Below, one piece after another: positions 14,453 to 22,760 of a DNA stretch of 32,983 nucleotides. This DNA comes from CAZOSF01 sp964582415 (GTDB taxonomy: Bacteria > Bacteroidota > Bacteroidia > Flavobacteriales > Flavobacteriaceae). Under the pieces are notes generated by a model. The model did no database searches. It was given only the letters and a program-made list of their open reading frames with translations, and was not told the origin of the DNA. The position numbers and the translations under genes were made by a program. The stretch is from the NCBI GenBank assembly GCA_964582415.1, contig CAZOSF010000020.1:1-32983 (forward strand), given 5' to 3'. Every line of letters begins with the position of its first letter. The first letter of the stretch is position 1.

Positions 14453-15673
14453 TTGGCAACCCGTAATAAACTGAAAATTATAAACGATCCCATATACGGG
14501 TTCATCAATATTCCGAATGATCTCCTATTTGAAATCATTCAGCATCCCTATTTTCAGCGTCTGCGACGTATCACTCAGATGGGGCTTTCCTATTTGGTGT
14601 ATCCCGGTGCGCATCACACGCGATTTCATCATGCCCTGGGCGCCATGTATCTTATGCAGCGGGCTGTGCAAACCTTGAGGTTCAAAGGGGTAGATATTTC
14701 CGACGAAGAGGAAACAGCTTTGTTAGTAGCAATTTTGTTGCATGATATCGGGCATGGGCCTTTTTCCCACGCCATGGAACATAGTATCGTTCACGAAGTA
14801 TCGCACGAAAATCTGTCCTTATTGTTTATGGACGAATTGAATCGTGAATTTAAAGGTGCCCTAGACTTAGCCATCACCATTTTTAAAAATCAATACGATC
14901 GAAAATTTTTACATCAATTGATTTCGGGGCAAATGGATATGGATCGGTTGGATTATCTCCGAAGGGATTCTTTTTATACGGGTGTTGCCGAAGGGAATAT
15001 CAATTCCCAGCGCCTCATCGCCATGTTGAATGTAAAGGATGACCAATTGGTCATAGAGGAAAAAGCAATTTATTCGGTAGAAAAATTCCTTATTGCTCGC
15101 CGACTCATGTACTGGCAGGTGTATCTCCATAAAACCTCCCTTGTAGCAGAACAGTTATTGGTGAAGGTATTACAGCGCGCCAAAAAACTTAGTCAGCAAG
15201 GTGTGCAGTTGCCTGCAAGTAGTGCTTTATCCTTCTTCTTGACCCAGACCGTTACTTTAGATGATTTTGACAAGAATGTATTAGATCGTTTCGCTCAATT
15301 GGATGATTATGATATTGTCTCGGCTATGAAAGAATGGTCGCATCATAATGATTTTGTTCTTTCCGAATTATCCTCCATGCTCTTGAATCGGGAATTACTA
15401 AAGATAAAAATGAAAAATAAACCCTTTTCGGAGACGAAGATTGAGAAGGAGTTACAGAAAGTAATGACCCAACACAACCTTTCGCAGGAGGATGCATCTT
15501 ACTTTGTGTTCGGAGGTGCTATTTCGAATCTAGCATATCACATGGACAAAGACAATATCAACTTGTTGAAAAAGAACGGGAAGCTTATGGATGTTGCCAA
15601 AGCCAGTGATCAATTGAATCTGAAAGCGCTATCAAAAGCAGTAGTAAAACATTATCTCTGTTATCCGAAGTAA
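14453..15673 (+). CDS. HD-domain phosphohydrolase, dNTPase-like
   Basis: 406 residues. Translation must start at the TTG at 14453 or another rare codon: an in-frame TAA lies at 14447-14449, and the conserved family start (KLKIINDPIYGFI) begins five residues later, well before any ATG. The HD motif set is complete: His in TRFHHALGAMYL (59/60), His97-Asp98 in LLHDIGHGPFSH, and the distal Asp in GQMDMDRLDYLRRD. These match the SAMHD1/EF1143 branch of HD proteins, which hydrolyse dNTPs; the exact nucleotide is not predictable from sequence. It lies just upstream of the lipid A operon on the same strand, but that operon has its own -7 box, so a functional link is not implied. Confidence 0.88.
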   Translation: MATRNKLKIINDPIYGFINIPNDLLFEIIQHPYFQRLRRITQMGLSYLVYPGAHHTRFHHALGAMYLMQRAVQTLRFKGVDISDEEETALLVAILLHDIGHGPFSHAMEHSIVHEVSHENLSLLFMDELNREFKGALDLAITIFKNQYDRKFLHQLISGQMDMDRLDYLRRDSFYTGVAEGNINSQRLIAMLNVKDDQLVIEEKAIYSVEKFLIARRLMYWQVYLHKTSLVAEQLLVKVLQRAKKLSQQGVQLPASSALSFFLTQTVTLDDFDKNVLDRFAQLDDYDIVSAMKEWSHHNDFVLSELSSMLLNRELLKIKMKNKPFSETKIEKELQKVMTQHNLSQEDASYFVFGGAISNLAYHMDKDNINLLKKNGKLMDVAKASDQLNLKALSKAVVKHYLCYPK

Positions 15674-15691
15674 CATTAGTTGTGCTTTTTT

Positions 15692-15699
15692 TATATTTG
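15692..15699 (+). promoter_or_regulatory. -7 box of the lipid A operon
   Basis: TATATTTG is a perfect TAnnTTTG, 18 bases before the lpxD start codon in a 44-base gap. The only TTG upstream (15680-15682) is too close for a -33 element, so this may be a promoter defined by its -7 box. Confidence 0.5.
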
Positions 15700-15717
15700 C
15701 ACCATTCAATCTATTAA

Positions 15718-16743
15718 ATGGAATTTACAGCCAACCAAATAGCGGGAATTCTTGAAGGATCCGTTGAAGGAAATGGTGAAGTAACAGTATCAAAATTGGC
15801 GAAGATTGAAGAGGGACAAGCGGGTTCGCTTACCTTTCTTGCCAATCCGAAGTACAAGAATTACCTCTACACCACTAAAGCATCGATCACTATCGTGAAT
15901 CGTGACTTTGTTTTGGAGAATCCTGTGGAAACAACGCTCATACGTGTGGACGATGCTTACAAGGCATTTTCCAAACTATTGGAATATTATAACCAGGTTA
16001 AGATGAACAAGATCGGAATTGAACAACCGGTGTTCTTGTCCGAATCCTCTAAACATGGTGAAAATATTTATTTGGGTGCTTTTTCGTATATCGGCGAAAA
16101 CGTCGTTATTGGTGACAACGTAAAGATCTATCCCAATGTATATATCGGTGATAATGTTACCATAGGTGACAATGTTACTGTTTTCGCAGGCGCAAAAATC
16201 TATTCAGAATCGGTAATCGGAAATTATTCTGTAATCCATAGTGGGGTTATTATTGGAGCTGATGGATTTGGATTCTCACCCGATGAGAACGGGGAGTACA
16301 AGAAAGTTCCGCAAACCGGAAATGTAATTATCGAAGACCATGTAGATATTGGAGCGGGAACTACCATCGATCGTGCTACTCTTGGATCCACCGTGATTAG
16401 AAGAGGGGTGAAGTTGGACAATCAGATTCAAATTGCTCACAATGTTGAAATTGGAAGAAATACAGTAATTGCAGCTCAAACGGGAATTGCTGGATCTACG
16501 AAGATAGGTGAGAATTGTATGATCGGAGGTCAAGTTGGAATTGTGGGGCATATTACCATAGGAAACAATGTTCGCATTCAAGCCCAAAGTGGTATTGGTC
16601 GAAATGTTAAAGACGACGAAGTTCTACAAGGCTCTCCTGCTTTGAATTATGGCGACTACAACAAGAGTTATGTTCATTTCAAGAACCTCCCAAAATTTGT
16701 AGAGCGTTTTAATACCTTTGAAAAAAAATTTAAAGATGAGTGA
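15718..16743 (+). CDS. lpxD: UDP-3-O-(3-hydroxyacyl)glucosamine N-acyltransferase LpxD
   Basis: 341 residues, the normal length. An N-terminal uridine-binding domain (1-100, with GSLTFLANPKYKNYL) leads to a left-handed beta-helix of hexapeptide repeats (about 100-310). His241 in DNQIQIAHNVEIG is the catalytic base. The substrate-binding stretch GADGFGFSPDENG is intact, and a C-terminal helix closes the protein. It adds the second hydroxyacyl chain to glucosamine in lipid A synthesis. Its last 8 bases overlap the start of lpxC-fabZ, indicating translational coupling in the lpxD-lpxC/fabZ-lpxA operon. A second, diverged paralogue begins at 19592, but this copy has the more canonical residues and the lipid A context, so it is the likely true LpxD. 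Confidence 0.95.
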   Translation: MEFTANQIAGILEGSVEGNGEVTVSKLAKIEEGQAGSLTFLANPKYKNYLYTTKASITIVNRDFVLENPVETTLIRVDDAYKAFSKLLEYYNQVKMNKIGIEQPVFLSESSKHGENIYLGAFSYIGENVVIGDNVKIYPNVYIGDNVTIGDNVTVFAGAKIYSESVIGNYSVIHSGVIIGADGFGFSPDENGEYKKVPQTGNVIIEDHVDIGAGTTIDRATLGSTVIRRGVKLDNQIQIAHNVEIGRNTVIAAQTGIAGSTKIGENCMIGGQVGIVGHITIGNNVRIQAQSGIGRNVKDDEVLQGSPALNYGDYNKSYVHFKNLPKFVERFNTFEKKFKDE

Positions 16744-18145
16744 TTGTAAGCCCAGACAGCGCACCATTGGTAAAGAAATATCCTTAACCGGTGTGGGTTT
16801 GCATACCGGGAAGGATGTTACGCTTACCTTCAAGCCAGCACCTGAAAACTTTGGCTATGCTTTCGTTCGAGTCGATTTGGAAGGACATCCGGTGATCGAA
16901 GCGGATGCAAACTACGTAGTGAATACTCAGAGAGGCACGAACCTTGAAAAGAGAGGGGTGAAGATTCAAACATCCGAACACGTTTTGGCCGCTCTGGTTG
17001 GTATGGAAGTCGATAATTGTATGATCGAATTAAATGCTTCCGAACCACCAATTATGGACGGTTCCTCCAAATTTTTTGTAGAAGCTATCGAAAAGGCGGG
17101 TATCGTTGAACAGGAAGCCGAACGCGAGGAATTCATCGTTGAAGAAGTGATTTCTTATGTAGATGAAGAAAGTGGAAGCGAAATTACAGTAATTCCTGCA
17201 GAAGAATATCAAGTAACCACCATGGTCGACTTTGGGACCAAAGTTTTGGGAACTCAAAATGCTTCCCTCAAAAATCTTTCCGAGTTCAAAACTGAAATCG
17301 CCGATTCCCGTACCTTTAGTTTCTTGCATGAGTTGGAAATGCTTTTAGAGCATGGTTTGATTAAAGGAGGCGACTTGAACAATGCCATTGTTTATGTGGA
17401 CAAGGAACTTTCTCCTGAAACCATGGAAAAGTTGCGACAGGCTTTCAAAAAAGATAGTATTTCTGTTAAACCTAACGGAATCTTGGATAACCTTACCCTG
17501 CATCACCCAAATGAAGCGGCACGCCATAAATTATTGGATGTCGTTGGTGATTTAGCGCTAGTTGGTATGCGTATTCGAGGAAAGGTAATCGCCAACAAAC
17601 CTGGGCATTTCGTCAACACCCAGTTTGCAAAAAAATTATCCAAACTCATTAAAATTGAAAAAAGGAACAAAGTTCCAAAATTCAATATCACCAAGACGCC
17701 TGTAAAGGATGTCAATGAAATTATGGCTATGTTGCCACACCGTCCACCATTTTTGTTGGTGGATAAGATCTTAGAGTTATCCGATTCACATGTGGTAGGC
17801 TTGAAAAACGTTACCATGAATGAACCCTACTTTGTTGGGCACTTTCCTGGAGCTCCAGTAATGCCTGGAGTACTTATTGTTGAGGCCATGGCACAAACGG
17901 GAGGGATATTAGCCCTTAGCACCGTTCCGGATCCTGAAAATTATCTAACCTTCTTCATGAAAATCAATAACGTGAAGTTCAAACAGCAGGTGAATCCAGG
18001 AGACACCCTTATTTTTAAGCTTGAATTGATTACTCCTATTAGAAGGGGAATTGTTCATATGCAAGGAAATGCCTATGCCAACGACAAGTTGGTAACTGAA
18101 GCCGAATTGATGGCTCAAATTGTAAAAACTAAAAACGTCGAATGA
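16736..18145 (+). CDS. lpxC-fabZ: Fused LpxC deacetylase / FabZ hydroxyacyl-ACP dehydratase
   Basis: 469 residues from the ATG at 16736 (in-frame TTG at 16718 rejected). Residues of about 1-305 are LpxC: zinc ligands His82 in TSEHVLAAL, His264 and Asp268 in RHKLLDVVGD. This enzyme removes the acetyl group from UDP-acyl-GlcNAc, the committed step of lipid A synthesis. Residues of about 320-469 are FabZ: LPHRPPFLLVD, catalytic His369 in GHFPGAPVMPG and Glu383 in IVEAMAQTGG, 14 residues apart as in Escherichia coli FabZ. The fusion is a known feature of Bacteroidota and ties hydroxyacyl-ACP use in lipid A to its use in fatty acid synthesis. The start overlaps lpxD by 8 bases and the stop overlaps lpxA by 4 (ATGA). 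Confidence 0.97.
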   Translation: MSDCKPRQRTIGKEISLTGVGLHTGKDVTLTFKPAPENFGYAFVRVDLEGHPVIEADANYVVNTQRGTNLEKRGVKIQTSEHVLAALVGMEVDNCMIELNASEPPIMDGSSKFFVEAIEKAGIVEQEAEREEFIVEEVISYVDEESGSEITVIPAEEYQVTTMVDFGTKVLGTQNASLKNLSEFKTEIADSRTFSFLHELEMLLEHGLIKGGDLNNAIVYVDKELSPETMEKLRQAFKKDSISVKPNGILDNLTLHHPNEAARHKLLDVVGDLALVGMRIRGKVIANKPGHFVNTQFAKKLSKLIKIEKRNKVPKFNITKTPVKDVNEIMAMLPHRPPFLLVDKILELSDSHVVGLKNVTMNEPYFVGHFPGAPVMPGVLIVEAMAQTGGILALSTVPDPENYLTFFMKINNVKFKQQVNPGDTLIFKLELITPIRRGIVHMQGNAYANDKLVTEAELMAQIVKTKNVE

Positions 18146-18924
18146 ATCAACCTTTAGCATATGTTCACCCCGGTGCGAAAATCGCAAAGAATGTGGTGAT
18201 TGAGCCATTTACTACGATCCATAACAATGTAGTTATCGGAGAAGGGACTTGGATTGGCTCCAATGTCACCATTATGGAAGGGGCTCGTATAGGAAAAAAC
18301 TGTAATATTTTCCCCGGTGCTGTAATATCTGCCATTCCCCAAGATTTGAAATTTCAGGACGAGGAAACCATTGCGGAAATAGGGGATAACACCACTATCC
18401 GTGAATATGTAACTGTGAACCGAGGAACAGTAGACCGCGGCAAAACCGTAATCGGTAAGAACTGTTTGATTATGGCTTACTGCCATATCGCACACGATTG
18501 CATCGTAGGAGATAATTGTATTTTTTCAAATAACAGTACACTGGCAGGACACATCACAGTAGGGGATTATGTAGTATTGGCAGGGATGACCGCGGTGCAC
18601 CAGTTTTGTATGATTGGAAACCATGCCTTCGTTACTGGGGGGTCCTTGGTGCGAAAGGATGTGCCACCCTTTGTAAAGGCAGCACGTGAACCTTTATCGT
18701 ATGTGGGTATTAATTCCATTGGTTTGCGAAGACGGGGATTCGATACCGAAAAAATACGCGAGATTCAAAACATCTACCGAATTCTTTATCAAAAGAACTA
18801 TAACAATACCCAAGCAGTACACATCATCGAAGCAGAAATGGAGGCGACCCCTGAAAGGGATGAAATTCTTCAATTCATTAAAAACTCGAAACGCGGTATC
18901 ATGAAAGGGTATTTTCAGAATTAA
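18142..18924 (+). CDS. lpxA: UDP-GlcNAc O-acyltransferase LpxA
   Basis: 260 residues, the normal length. A left-handed beta-helix of hexapeptide repeats spans about 1-190, followed by a helical C-terminus. The catalytic pair region CHIAHDCIVGDN gives His118 (His125 in Escherichia coli) and His115 (His122). His137 in LAGHITVGD and the signature GMTAVHQFCMIG follow at the expected spacing. It transfers the first 3-hydroxyacyl chain from ACP to UDP-GlcNAc, the first step of lipid A synthesis. It overlaps the lpxC-fabZ stop by 4 bases and is followed after 18 bases by efp, so all four genes should form one transcript. Confidence 0.97.
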   Translation: MNQPLAYVHPGAKIAKNVVIEPFTTIHNNVVIGEGTWIGSNVTIMEGARIGKNCNIFPGAVISAIPQDLKFQDEETIAEIGDNTTIREYVTVNRGTVDRGKTVIGKNCLIMAYCHIAHDCIVGDNCIFSNNSTLAGHITVGDYVVLAGMTAVHQFCMIGNHAFVTGGSLVRKDVPPFVKAAREPLSYVGINSIGLRRRGFDTEKIREIQNIYRILYQKNYNNTQAVHIIEAEMEATPERDEILQFIKNSKRGIMKGYFQN

Positions 18925-18942
18925 TAAATTTTCAAACTTTAT

Positions 18943-19509
18943 ATGGCGACAACTTCAGATATCAGAAAAGGATTATGTATCCGATACAGCAATGATATTT
19001 ATAAAATCATTGAATTCCTCCATGTGAAACCAGGGAAAGGCCCTGCTTTCGTTCGAACAAAATTAAAAAGTGTTACTACTGGAAAAGTACTCGATAATAC
19101 CTTTTCCGCTGGACATAAGATTGAAGATGTTCGAGTGGAGACCCATAAATTCCAGTTTTTGTACAATGAAGGGGAAACGTACCACTTCATGAATACAGAA
19201 GATTATTCTCAAATTCAATTGCCGGAAGGCGCTCTAGACCGTCCCGACCTCATGAAGGAAGGAGAGGTAGTAACGATCATAATCAATTCGGAAGATCAGA
19301 TGCCACTTTCAGTAGAAATGCCTGCTCATGTTATCTTGGAAGTGATTTCAACAGAACCTGGAGTAAAAGGGAATACAGCAACAAATGCTACTAAACCCGC
19401 AACCGTGGAAACAGGTGCTTCTGTGAACGTACCATTGTTTATTAATGAAGGAGACAAGATTAAAATTGATACTGAAAAAGGGCAATACCAAGAACGTATC
19501 AAGGAATAA
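18943..19509 (+). CDS. efp: Translation elongation factor P
   Basis: 188 residues, the normal length, with three beta-barrel domains. The conserved loop HVKPGKGPAFVR carries Lys32 at the tip, where EF-P enters the peptidyl-transferase centre. The C-terminal signature (GASVNVPLFINEGDKIKID) is intact. The factor relieves ribosome stalling at polyproline stretches. Being lysine-type, Lys32 could be modified, but no modification enzyme is in the window. It is the last gene of the lipid A transcript, 18 bases after lpxA, and is followed directly by a strong terminator. From memory, this neighbourhood is common in Bacteroidota; the reason is not known. Confidence 0.97.
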   Translation: MATTSDIRKGLCIRYSNDIYKIIEFLHVKPGKGPAFVRTKLKSVTTGKVLDNTFSAGHKIEDVRVETHKFQFLYNEGETYHFMNTEDYSQIQLPEGALDRPDLMKEGEVVTIIINSEDQMPLSVEMPAHVILEVISTEPGVKGNTATNATKPATVETGASVNVPLFINEGDKIKIDTEKGQYQERIKE

Positions 19510-19529
19510 TTAAAACGACCTTTTTATTT

Positions 19530-19566
19530 AATCCCACCACAGATAAAGATGCGGTGGGATTTTTTT
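19530..19566 (+). terminator. Intrinsic terminator of the lpx-efp operon
   Basis: A perfect 9-bp stem, AATCCCACC (19530-19538) with GGTGGGATT (19553-19561), closes a 14-base loop and runs into six T. It lies 20 bases after the efp stop. Confidence 0.9.
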
Positions 19567-19573
19567 ATATTTA
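19566..19573 (+). promoter_or_regulatory. Candidate -7 box of the LpxD paralogue
   Basis: TATATTTA, one mismatch to TAnnTTTG, starts in the T tract of the preceding terminator, 18 bases before the GTG start codon. No clear -33 TTG is visible. Confidence 0.35.
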
Positions 19574-19591
19574 CGTTTTAAACTTCTTAAA

Positions 19592-20530
19592 GTGAAATTT
19601 CCAAAACCACAAACTTTAGCACATATCGCCAGTATTCTGGAATGTGATTTTGAAGGCCCAGCCGATTTTCCGGTTTTGGGAATGAATGAGATTCATGTCG
19701 TACAGCCTGGAGATATCGTATTTGTGGACCACCCCAAATACTACGACAAGGCGCTAAATAGCATGGCGACCATTATTCTTATCAATAAAAAGGTCTCTTG
19801 TCCTCCCGGCAAAGCCTTGTTGATTTCGGAGGATCCGTTTCGTGATTTCAATGTCCTAACGCGCCATTTCAGGCCATTTCAACCTGCCACTGCGGTAATT
19901 GCGGATTCCGCAAAAATTGGGAAGCATACCATTATTCAGCCAAACGTATTTATCGGGAATAATGTGGTGATTGGAGATGATTGCGTGATACATCCCAATG
20001 TAATCATATACGATAATACCATCATAGGAAACAACGTGACCATTCATGCGGGAAGTGTTTTGGGAGCCGATGCCTTTTATTATAAAAACCGACCAGAAAT
20101 GTTCGATAAGCTTCTAAGTGGCGGAAATGTAGTCGTTAAGGATAATGTGGATATAGGCGCTCTTTGTACCATCGATAAAGGAGTTAGCGCTTCCACCATA
20201 ATTGGAGAAGGCACGAAACTCGATAATCAAGTGCATGTGGGACACGATTCTGTTATAGGTAAACGATGCTTGATCGCTTCACAAGTCGGTATTGCCGGAT
20301 GCGTTCTGATTGAGGATTTTGTGACCATTTGGGGGCAAGTGGGTATCACGAGCGGTATCACTATCGGGGAAAAATCGATCATTTCGGCACAAAGTGGCGT
20401 GAGCAAATCACTCCCCGGGCATAAGTCCTATTTCGGAACCCCGGCAGACGAATTTCGAAAAAAGTACAAAGAAATTGCATCCATCCGTCTCATTCCTGAT
20501 ATCATAGAAAAATTAGACAAATTGAAATGA
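19592..20530 (+). CDS. LpxD-like acyltransferase paralogue
   Basis: 312 residues from a GTG start; the conserved beginning needs this codon. It has the LpxD two-part layout: an N-terminal domain (about 1-95, GDIVFVDHPKYYDKAL) and a hexapeptide beta-helix (about 95-290) with His218 in DNQVHVGHDSVIG at the position of catalytic His241 of the first copy. It differs where LpxD binds its substrate: GADGFGF of the first copy is GADAFYY here, and the following loop is shorter and unrelated. It is therefore probably an active acyltransferase with a changed acceptor or acyl chain, or a regulatory paralogue. Its stop overlaps the start of an NTF2-like gene by 4 bases, so the two products are likely linked. 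Often annotated simply as LpxD. Confidence 0.85.
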   Translation: MKFPKPQTLAHIASILECDFEGPADFPVLGMNEIHVVQPGDIVFVDHPKYYDKALNSMATIILINKKVSCPPGKALLISEDPFRDFNVLTRHFRPFQPATAVIADSAKIGKHTIIQPNVFIGNNVVIGDDCVIHPNVIIYDNTIIGNNVTIHAGSVLGADAFYYKNRPEMFDKLLSGGNVVVKDNVDIGALCTIDKGVSASTIIGEGTKLDNQVHVGHDSVIGKRCLIASQVGIAGCVLIEDFVTIWGQVGITSGITIGEKSIISAQSGVSKSLPGHKSYFGTPADEFRKKYKEIASIRLIPDIIEKLDKLK

Positions 20531-20940
20531 GCAAAACAGCTAAGGAAATAATACGTAACTTTTATCTGTCTGATATTCTTCATGACGATTCTGTTCTTAA
20601 AAGATTTTTTCACCCGGAATTGGTACTGATTTGGAATAGTAGCGATGGTCTTACCATAATGCACTATGATGACATCGTAAAATTCTTCACTGAGATTCGA
20701 AAAACCTACCACGATTTGAGGGTAGAGGTGAGCCATCTTTTACAGGACGATAACCACGTTACCATTCGATACAAGTATTATGTCCGTACAATGGAAAACC
20801 CAGATGAAGAGCTGGGAATCTCACATTTTATTGCCATTTGGGAAGTGAAGGACCAGAAAATGTATCGTGGTTATCAGGTGAGTCAACCCGTAACCGACAA
20901 GGATGATACCAACGAATCCTATCACAAAGTAAAGGTGTAA
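20527..20940 (+). CDS. NTF2-like / SnoaL-like small protein
   Basis: 137 residues, no signal peptide or membrane helix. The start (AKEIIRNFYLSDILHDDSVLKRFFHPELVLIWNSSDG) shows the helix-helix-strand beginning of the NTF2-like cone fold, followed by HVTIRYKYYVRT and HFIAIWEVKDQKMYRGYQVS, the long curved strands that line its pocket. Members serve as binding proteins or as isomerase or hydrolase-like enzymes, so the fold does not give a function. It is translationally coupled (ATGA) to the LpxD paralogue and may bind or process the same lipid or sugar-lipid. It is cytoplasmic as far as can be seen. Confidence 0.75.
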   Translation: MSKTAKEIIRNFYLSDILHDDSVLKRFFHPELVLIWNSSDGLTIMHYDDIVKFFTEIRKTYHDLRVEVSHLLQDDNHVTIRYKYYVRTMENPDEELGISHFIAIWEVKDQKMYRGYQVSQPVTDKDDTNESYHKVKV

Positions 20941-20943
20941 TTT

Positions 20944-20958
20944 CCTTTTTTAAAAAGG
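20944..20958 (+). terminator. Weak symmetrical hairpin after the NTF2-like gene
   Basis: CCTTTTTT-AAAAAGG is a 15-base near-palindrome just behind the stop codon. It is AT-rich with almost no room for a loop and lacks a following T tract, so it is at best a poor terminator; it may instead be an operator for the sucD promoter. Confidence 0.25.
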
Positions 20959-20968
20959 ACGAATCACT

Positions 20969-20976
20969 TACCTTTG
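20969..20976 (+). promoter_or_regulatory. -7 box of sucD
   Basis: TACCTTTG is a perfect TAnnTTTG, 34 bases before the sucD start codon. No -33 TTG is seen upstream. Confidence 0.5.
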
Positions 20977-21010
20977 CGCAACGAAATTTCAATCCTAAAA
21001 TCCATACTCG

Positions 21011-21883
21011 ATGAGTGTATTAGTCAATAAAGATTCCAAGATTATTGTTCAAGGATTTACCGGTAGTGAGGGTACTTTTCACGCCGAGCAAATGATAGAT
21101 TACGGAACCAATGTGGTGGGGGGTGTGACTCCAGGTAAAGGAGGTCAGACCCATCTCGGTAAACCTGTTTTCAATACGGTGGCGGAAGCTGTTGAAAAAG
21201 TAGGTGCCAATACTAGTATCATTTTTGTGCCACCAGCCTTTGCGGCAGACGCCATCATGGAAGCAGCTGAGGCAGGAATTAAAGTGATCATTACCATTAC
21301 GGAGGGAATTCCTGTATCCGACATGGTAAAGGTCTATAACTACATTAAAAATCGCGACTGTCGCTTGGTAGGTCCAAACTGTCCCGGAGTGATAACTCCA
21401 GGGGAAGCTAAAGTTGGAATCATGCCAGGATTTGTCTTCAAAAAAGGGACCGTTGGTATTGTTTCGAAATCGGGAACGCTAACTTACGAAGCTGCCGATC
21501 AGGTGGTACGGGAAGGATTAGGAATTACCACTGCCATCGGGATTGGAGGTGACCCAATAATTGGAACGACAACCAAAGAAGCACTTCAATTATTGATCAA
21601 CGATCCTGAAACGGAAGCTGTAGTGATGATTGGAGAGATTGGAGGACAACTGGAAGCCGATGCAGCCAACTGGTACAAGGAAAGTGGAAGTAAAAAGCCA
21701 ATCGTTGGTTTCATCGCTGGGGAAACAGCTCCAGCAGGAAGAACCATGGGGCATGCAGGAGCGATTGTTGGTGGTAGTGATGATACTGCACAAGCCAAGA
21801 AAAAAATCATGAAATCATGTGGGATCCATGTGGTGGATTCACCCGCAGAGATTGGAAAGAAAATTGCAGAAGTACTTGCCTAA
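21011..21883 (+). CDS. sucD: Succinyl-CoA synthetase (succinate-CoA ligase) alpha subunit
   Basis: 290 residues, the normal length. The CoA-binding start (IVQGFTGSEGTFHAEQMIDYGT) and VGGVTPGKGG are intact, RLVGPNCPGVI and IVSKSGTLTYE follow, and the phosphohistidine is His248 in GRTMGHAGAIVGG. The enzyme makes succinate and ATP or GTP from succinyl-CoA in the TCA cycle. The beta subunit gene sucC is not adjacent, so the two subunits are expressed from separate loci, as often in Bacteroidota. It stands alone between its own -7 box and a terminator. Confidence 0.97.
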   Translation: MSVLVNKDSKIIVQGFTGSEGTFHAEQMIDYGTNVVGGVTPGKGGQTHLGKPVFNTVAEAVEKVGANTSIIFVPPAFAADAIMEAAEAGIKVIITITEGIPVSDMVKVYNYIKNRDCRLVGPNCPGVITPGEAKVGIMPGFVFKKGTVGIVSKSGTLTYEAADQVVREGLGITTAIGIGGDPIIGTTTKEALQLLINDPETEAVVMIGEIGGQLEADAANWYKESGSKKPIVGFIAGETAPAGRTMGHAGAIVGGSDDTAQAKKKIMKSCGIHVVDSPAEIGKKIAEVLA

Positions 21884-21904
21884 GTAACTCGTTAAAATAA
21901 ATCT

Positions 21905-21933
21905 AAAGGCCCTGTAATTCACAGGGCTTTTTT
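21905..21933 (+). terminator. Intrinsic terminator of sucD
   Basis: GCCCTGT (21909-21915) pairs perfectly with ACAGGGC (21921-21927) around a 5-base loop and is followed by six T. It starts about 25 bases after the sucD stop. Confidence 0.88.
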
Positions 21934-21955
21934 ATGCGAAACCATTTGGGTTTTC

Positions 21956-21963
21956 TATCTTTG
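21956..21963 (+). promoter_or_regulatory. -7 box of fabG
   Basis: TATCTTTG is a perfect TAnnTTTG, 24 bases before the fabG start codon and just behind the sucD terminator. A -33 TTG is not visible at the usual distance. Confidence 0.5.
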
Positions 21964-21987
21964 AAGGACAACAGTAAATCAACAACT

Positions 21988-22734
21988 ATGAAATTATTGG
22001 AAGGAAAAACGGCAATTGTAACCGGGGGAAGCCGCGGTATTGGAAAGGGTATTGTTGAAACCTTTGCTAAACACGGTGCCAACGTGGCATTTACCTATAA
22101 TTCTTCAGCCGAAGCTGCAGAAGCATTAGCGGCTGATCTGTCCAAAGAAGGAGTGAAGGTAAAGGCCTATAAAAGCGATGCGGCTAATTTTGATCAAGCA
22201 CAAGAACTCGCCAATAACGTCCTAGAAGCTTTTGGATCTATCGATATATTAATAAATAATGCAGGAATCACAAAGGATAATTTGCTCATGCGAATTTCGG
22301 AAGAAGATTTCGACAAAGTCATCGAAGTGAATCTTAAATCGGTTTTCAATATGACCAAGGCTGTTCAGCGCGCGATGTTGAAGCAGCGTAGCGGTTCTAT
22401 CATCAATATGAGTTCCGTGGTTGGGGTGAAAGGGAATGCTGGACAAACCAATTATGCAGCCTCAAAAGCAGGTATTATTGGCTTTACTAAATCTGTGGCC
22501 TTGGAGTTGGGTTCTAGAAATATTCGATGTAATGCAATTGCCCCAGGTTTTATCGAAACCGAGATGACGGGAAAATTAGATGAGGCCGTGGTTCAAGGTT
22601 GGAGGGATGCCATCCCATTGAAAAGAGGAGGTACTCCTGAAGATATCGCAAATGCCTGCGTATACTTGGCGAGTGATCTCTCCGCTTACGTAACTGGACA
22701 GGTACTCAATGTCGATGGTGGAATGCTCACCTAA
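21988..22734 (+). CDS. fabG: 3-oxoacyl-ACP reductase FabG
   Basis: 248 residues from the ATG at 21988; an in-frame ATG 18 codons upstream lies before the -7 box and adds a sequence that does not fit the family. The Rossmann motif TGGSRGIGKG, the NNAG motif and the catalytic set Ser143 (INMSSVVG), Tyr156 and Lys160 (NYAASKAG) are all present. The final part (YVTGQVLNVDGGM) is typical of FabG. It reduces 3-oxoacyl-ACP with NADPH in type II fatty acid synthesis in the cytoplasm. It is followed after 26 bases by a membrane vWA gene, probably on the same transcript. Confidence 0.94.
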   Translation: MKLLEGKTAIVTGGSRGIGKGIVETFAKHGANVAFTYNSSAEAAEALAADLSKEGVKVKAYKSDAANFDQAQELANNVLEAFGSIDILINNAGITKDNLLMRISEEDFDKVIEVNLKSVFNMTKAVQRAMLKQRSGSIINMSSVVGVKGNAGQTNYAASKAGIIGFTKSVALELGSRNIRCNAIAPGFIETEMTGKLDEAVVQGWRDAIPLKRGGTPEDIANACVYLASDLSAYVTGQVLNVDGGMLT

Positions 22735-22760
22735 TCTGAAGTTTAAATACTAGTTCGCAA

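Noticed and set aside
14337..14459. 41-residue N-terminal extension of porX in frame
   Set aside because: It precedes the conserved receiver start, covers the divergent promoter region and overlaps the start of the opposite gene.
16070..16640. Apparent tandem repeats in DNA of lpxD (and at 18200-18600, 19900-20350)
   Set aside because: They reflect the hexapeptide repeats of the left-handed beta-helix proteins, not a DNA repeat or CRISPR array.
16718..16735. Upstream TTG start for lpxC-fabZ
   Set aside because: The ATG at 16736 gives the usual N-terminus and the common 8-base overlap with lpxD.
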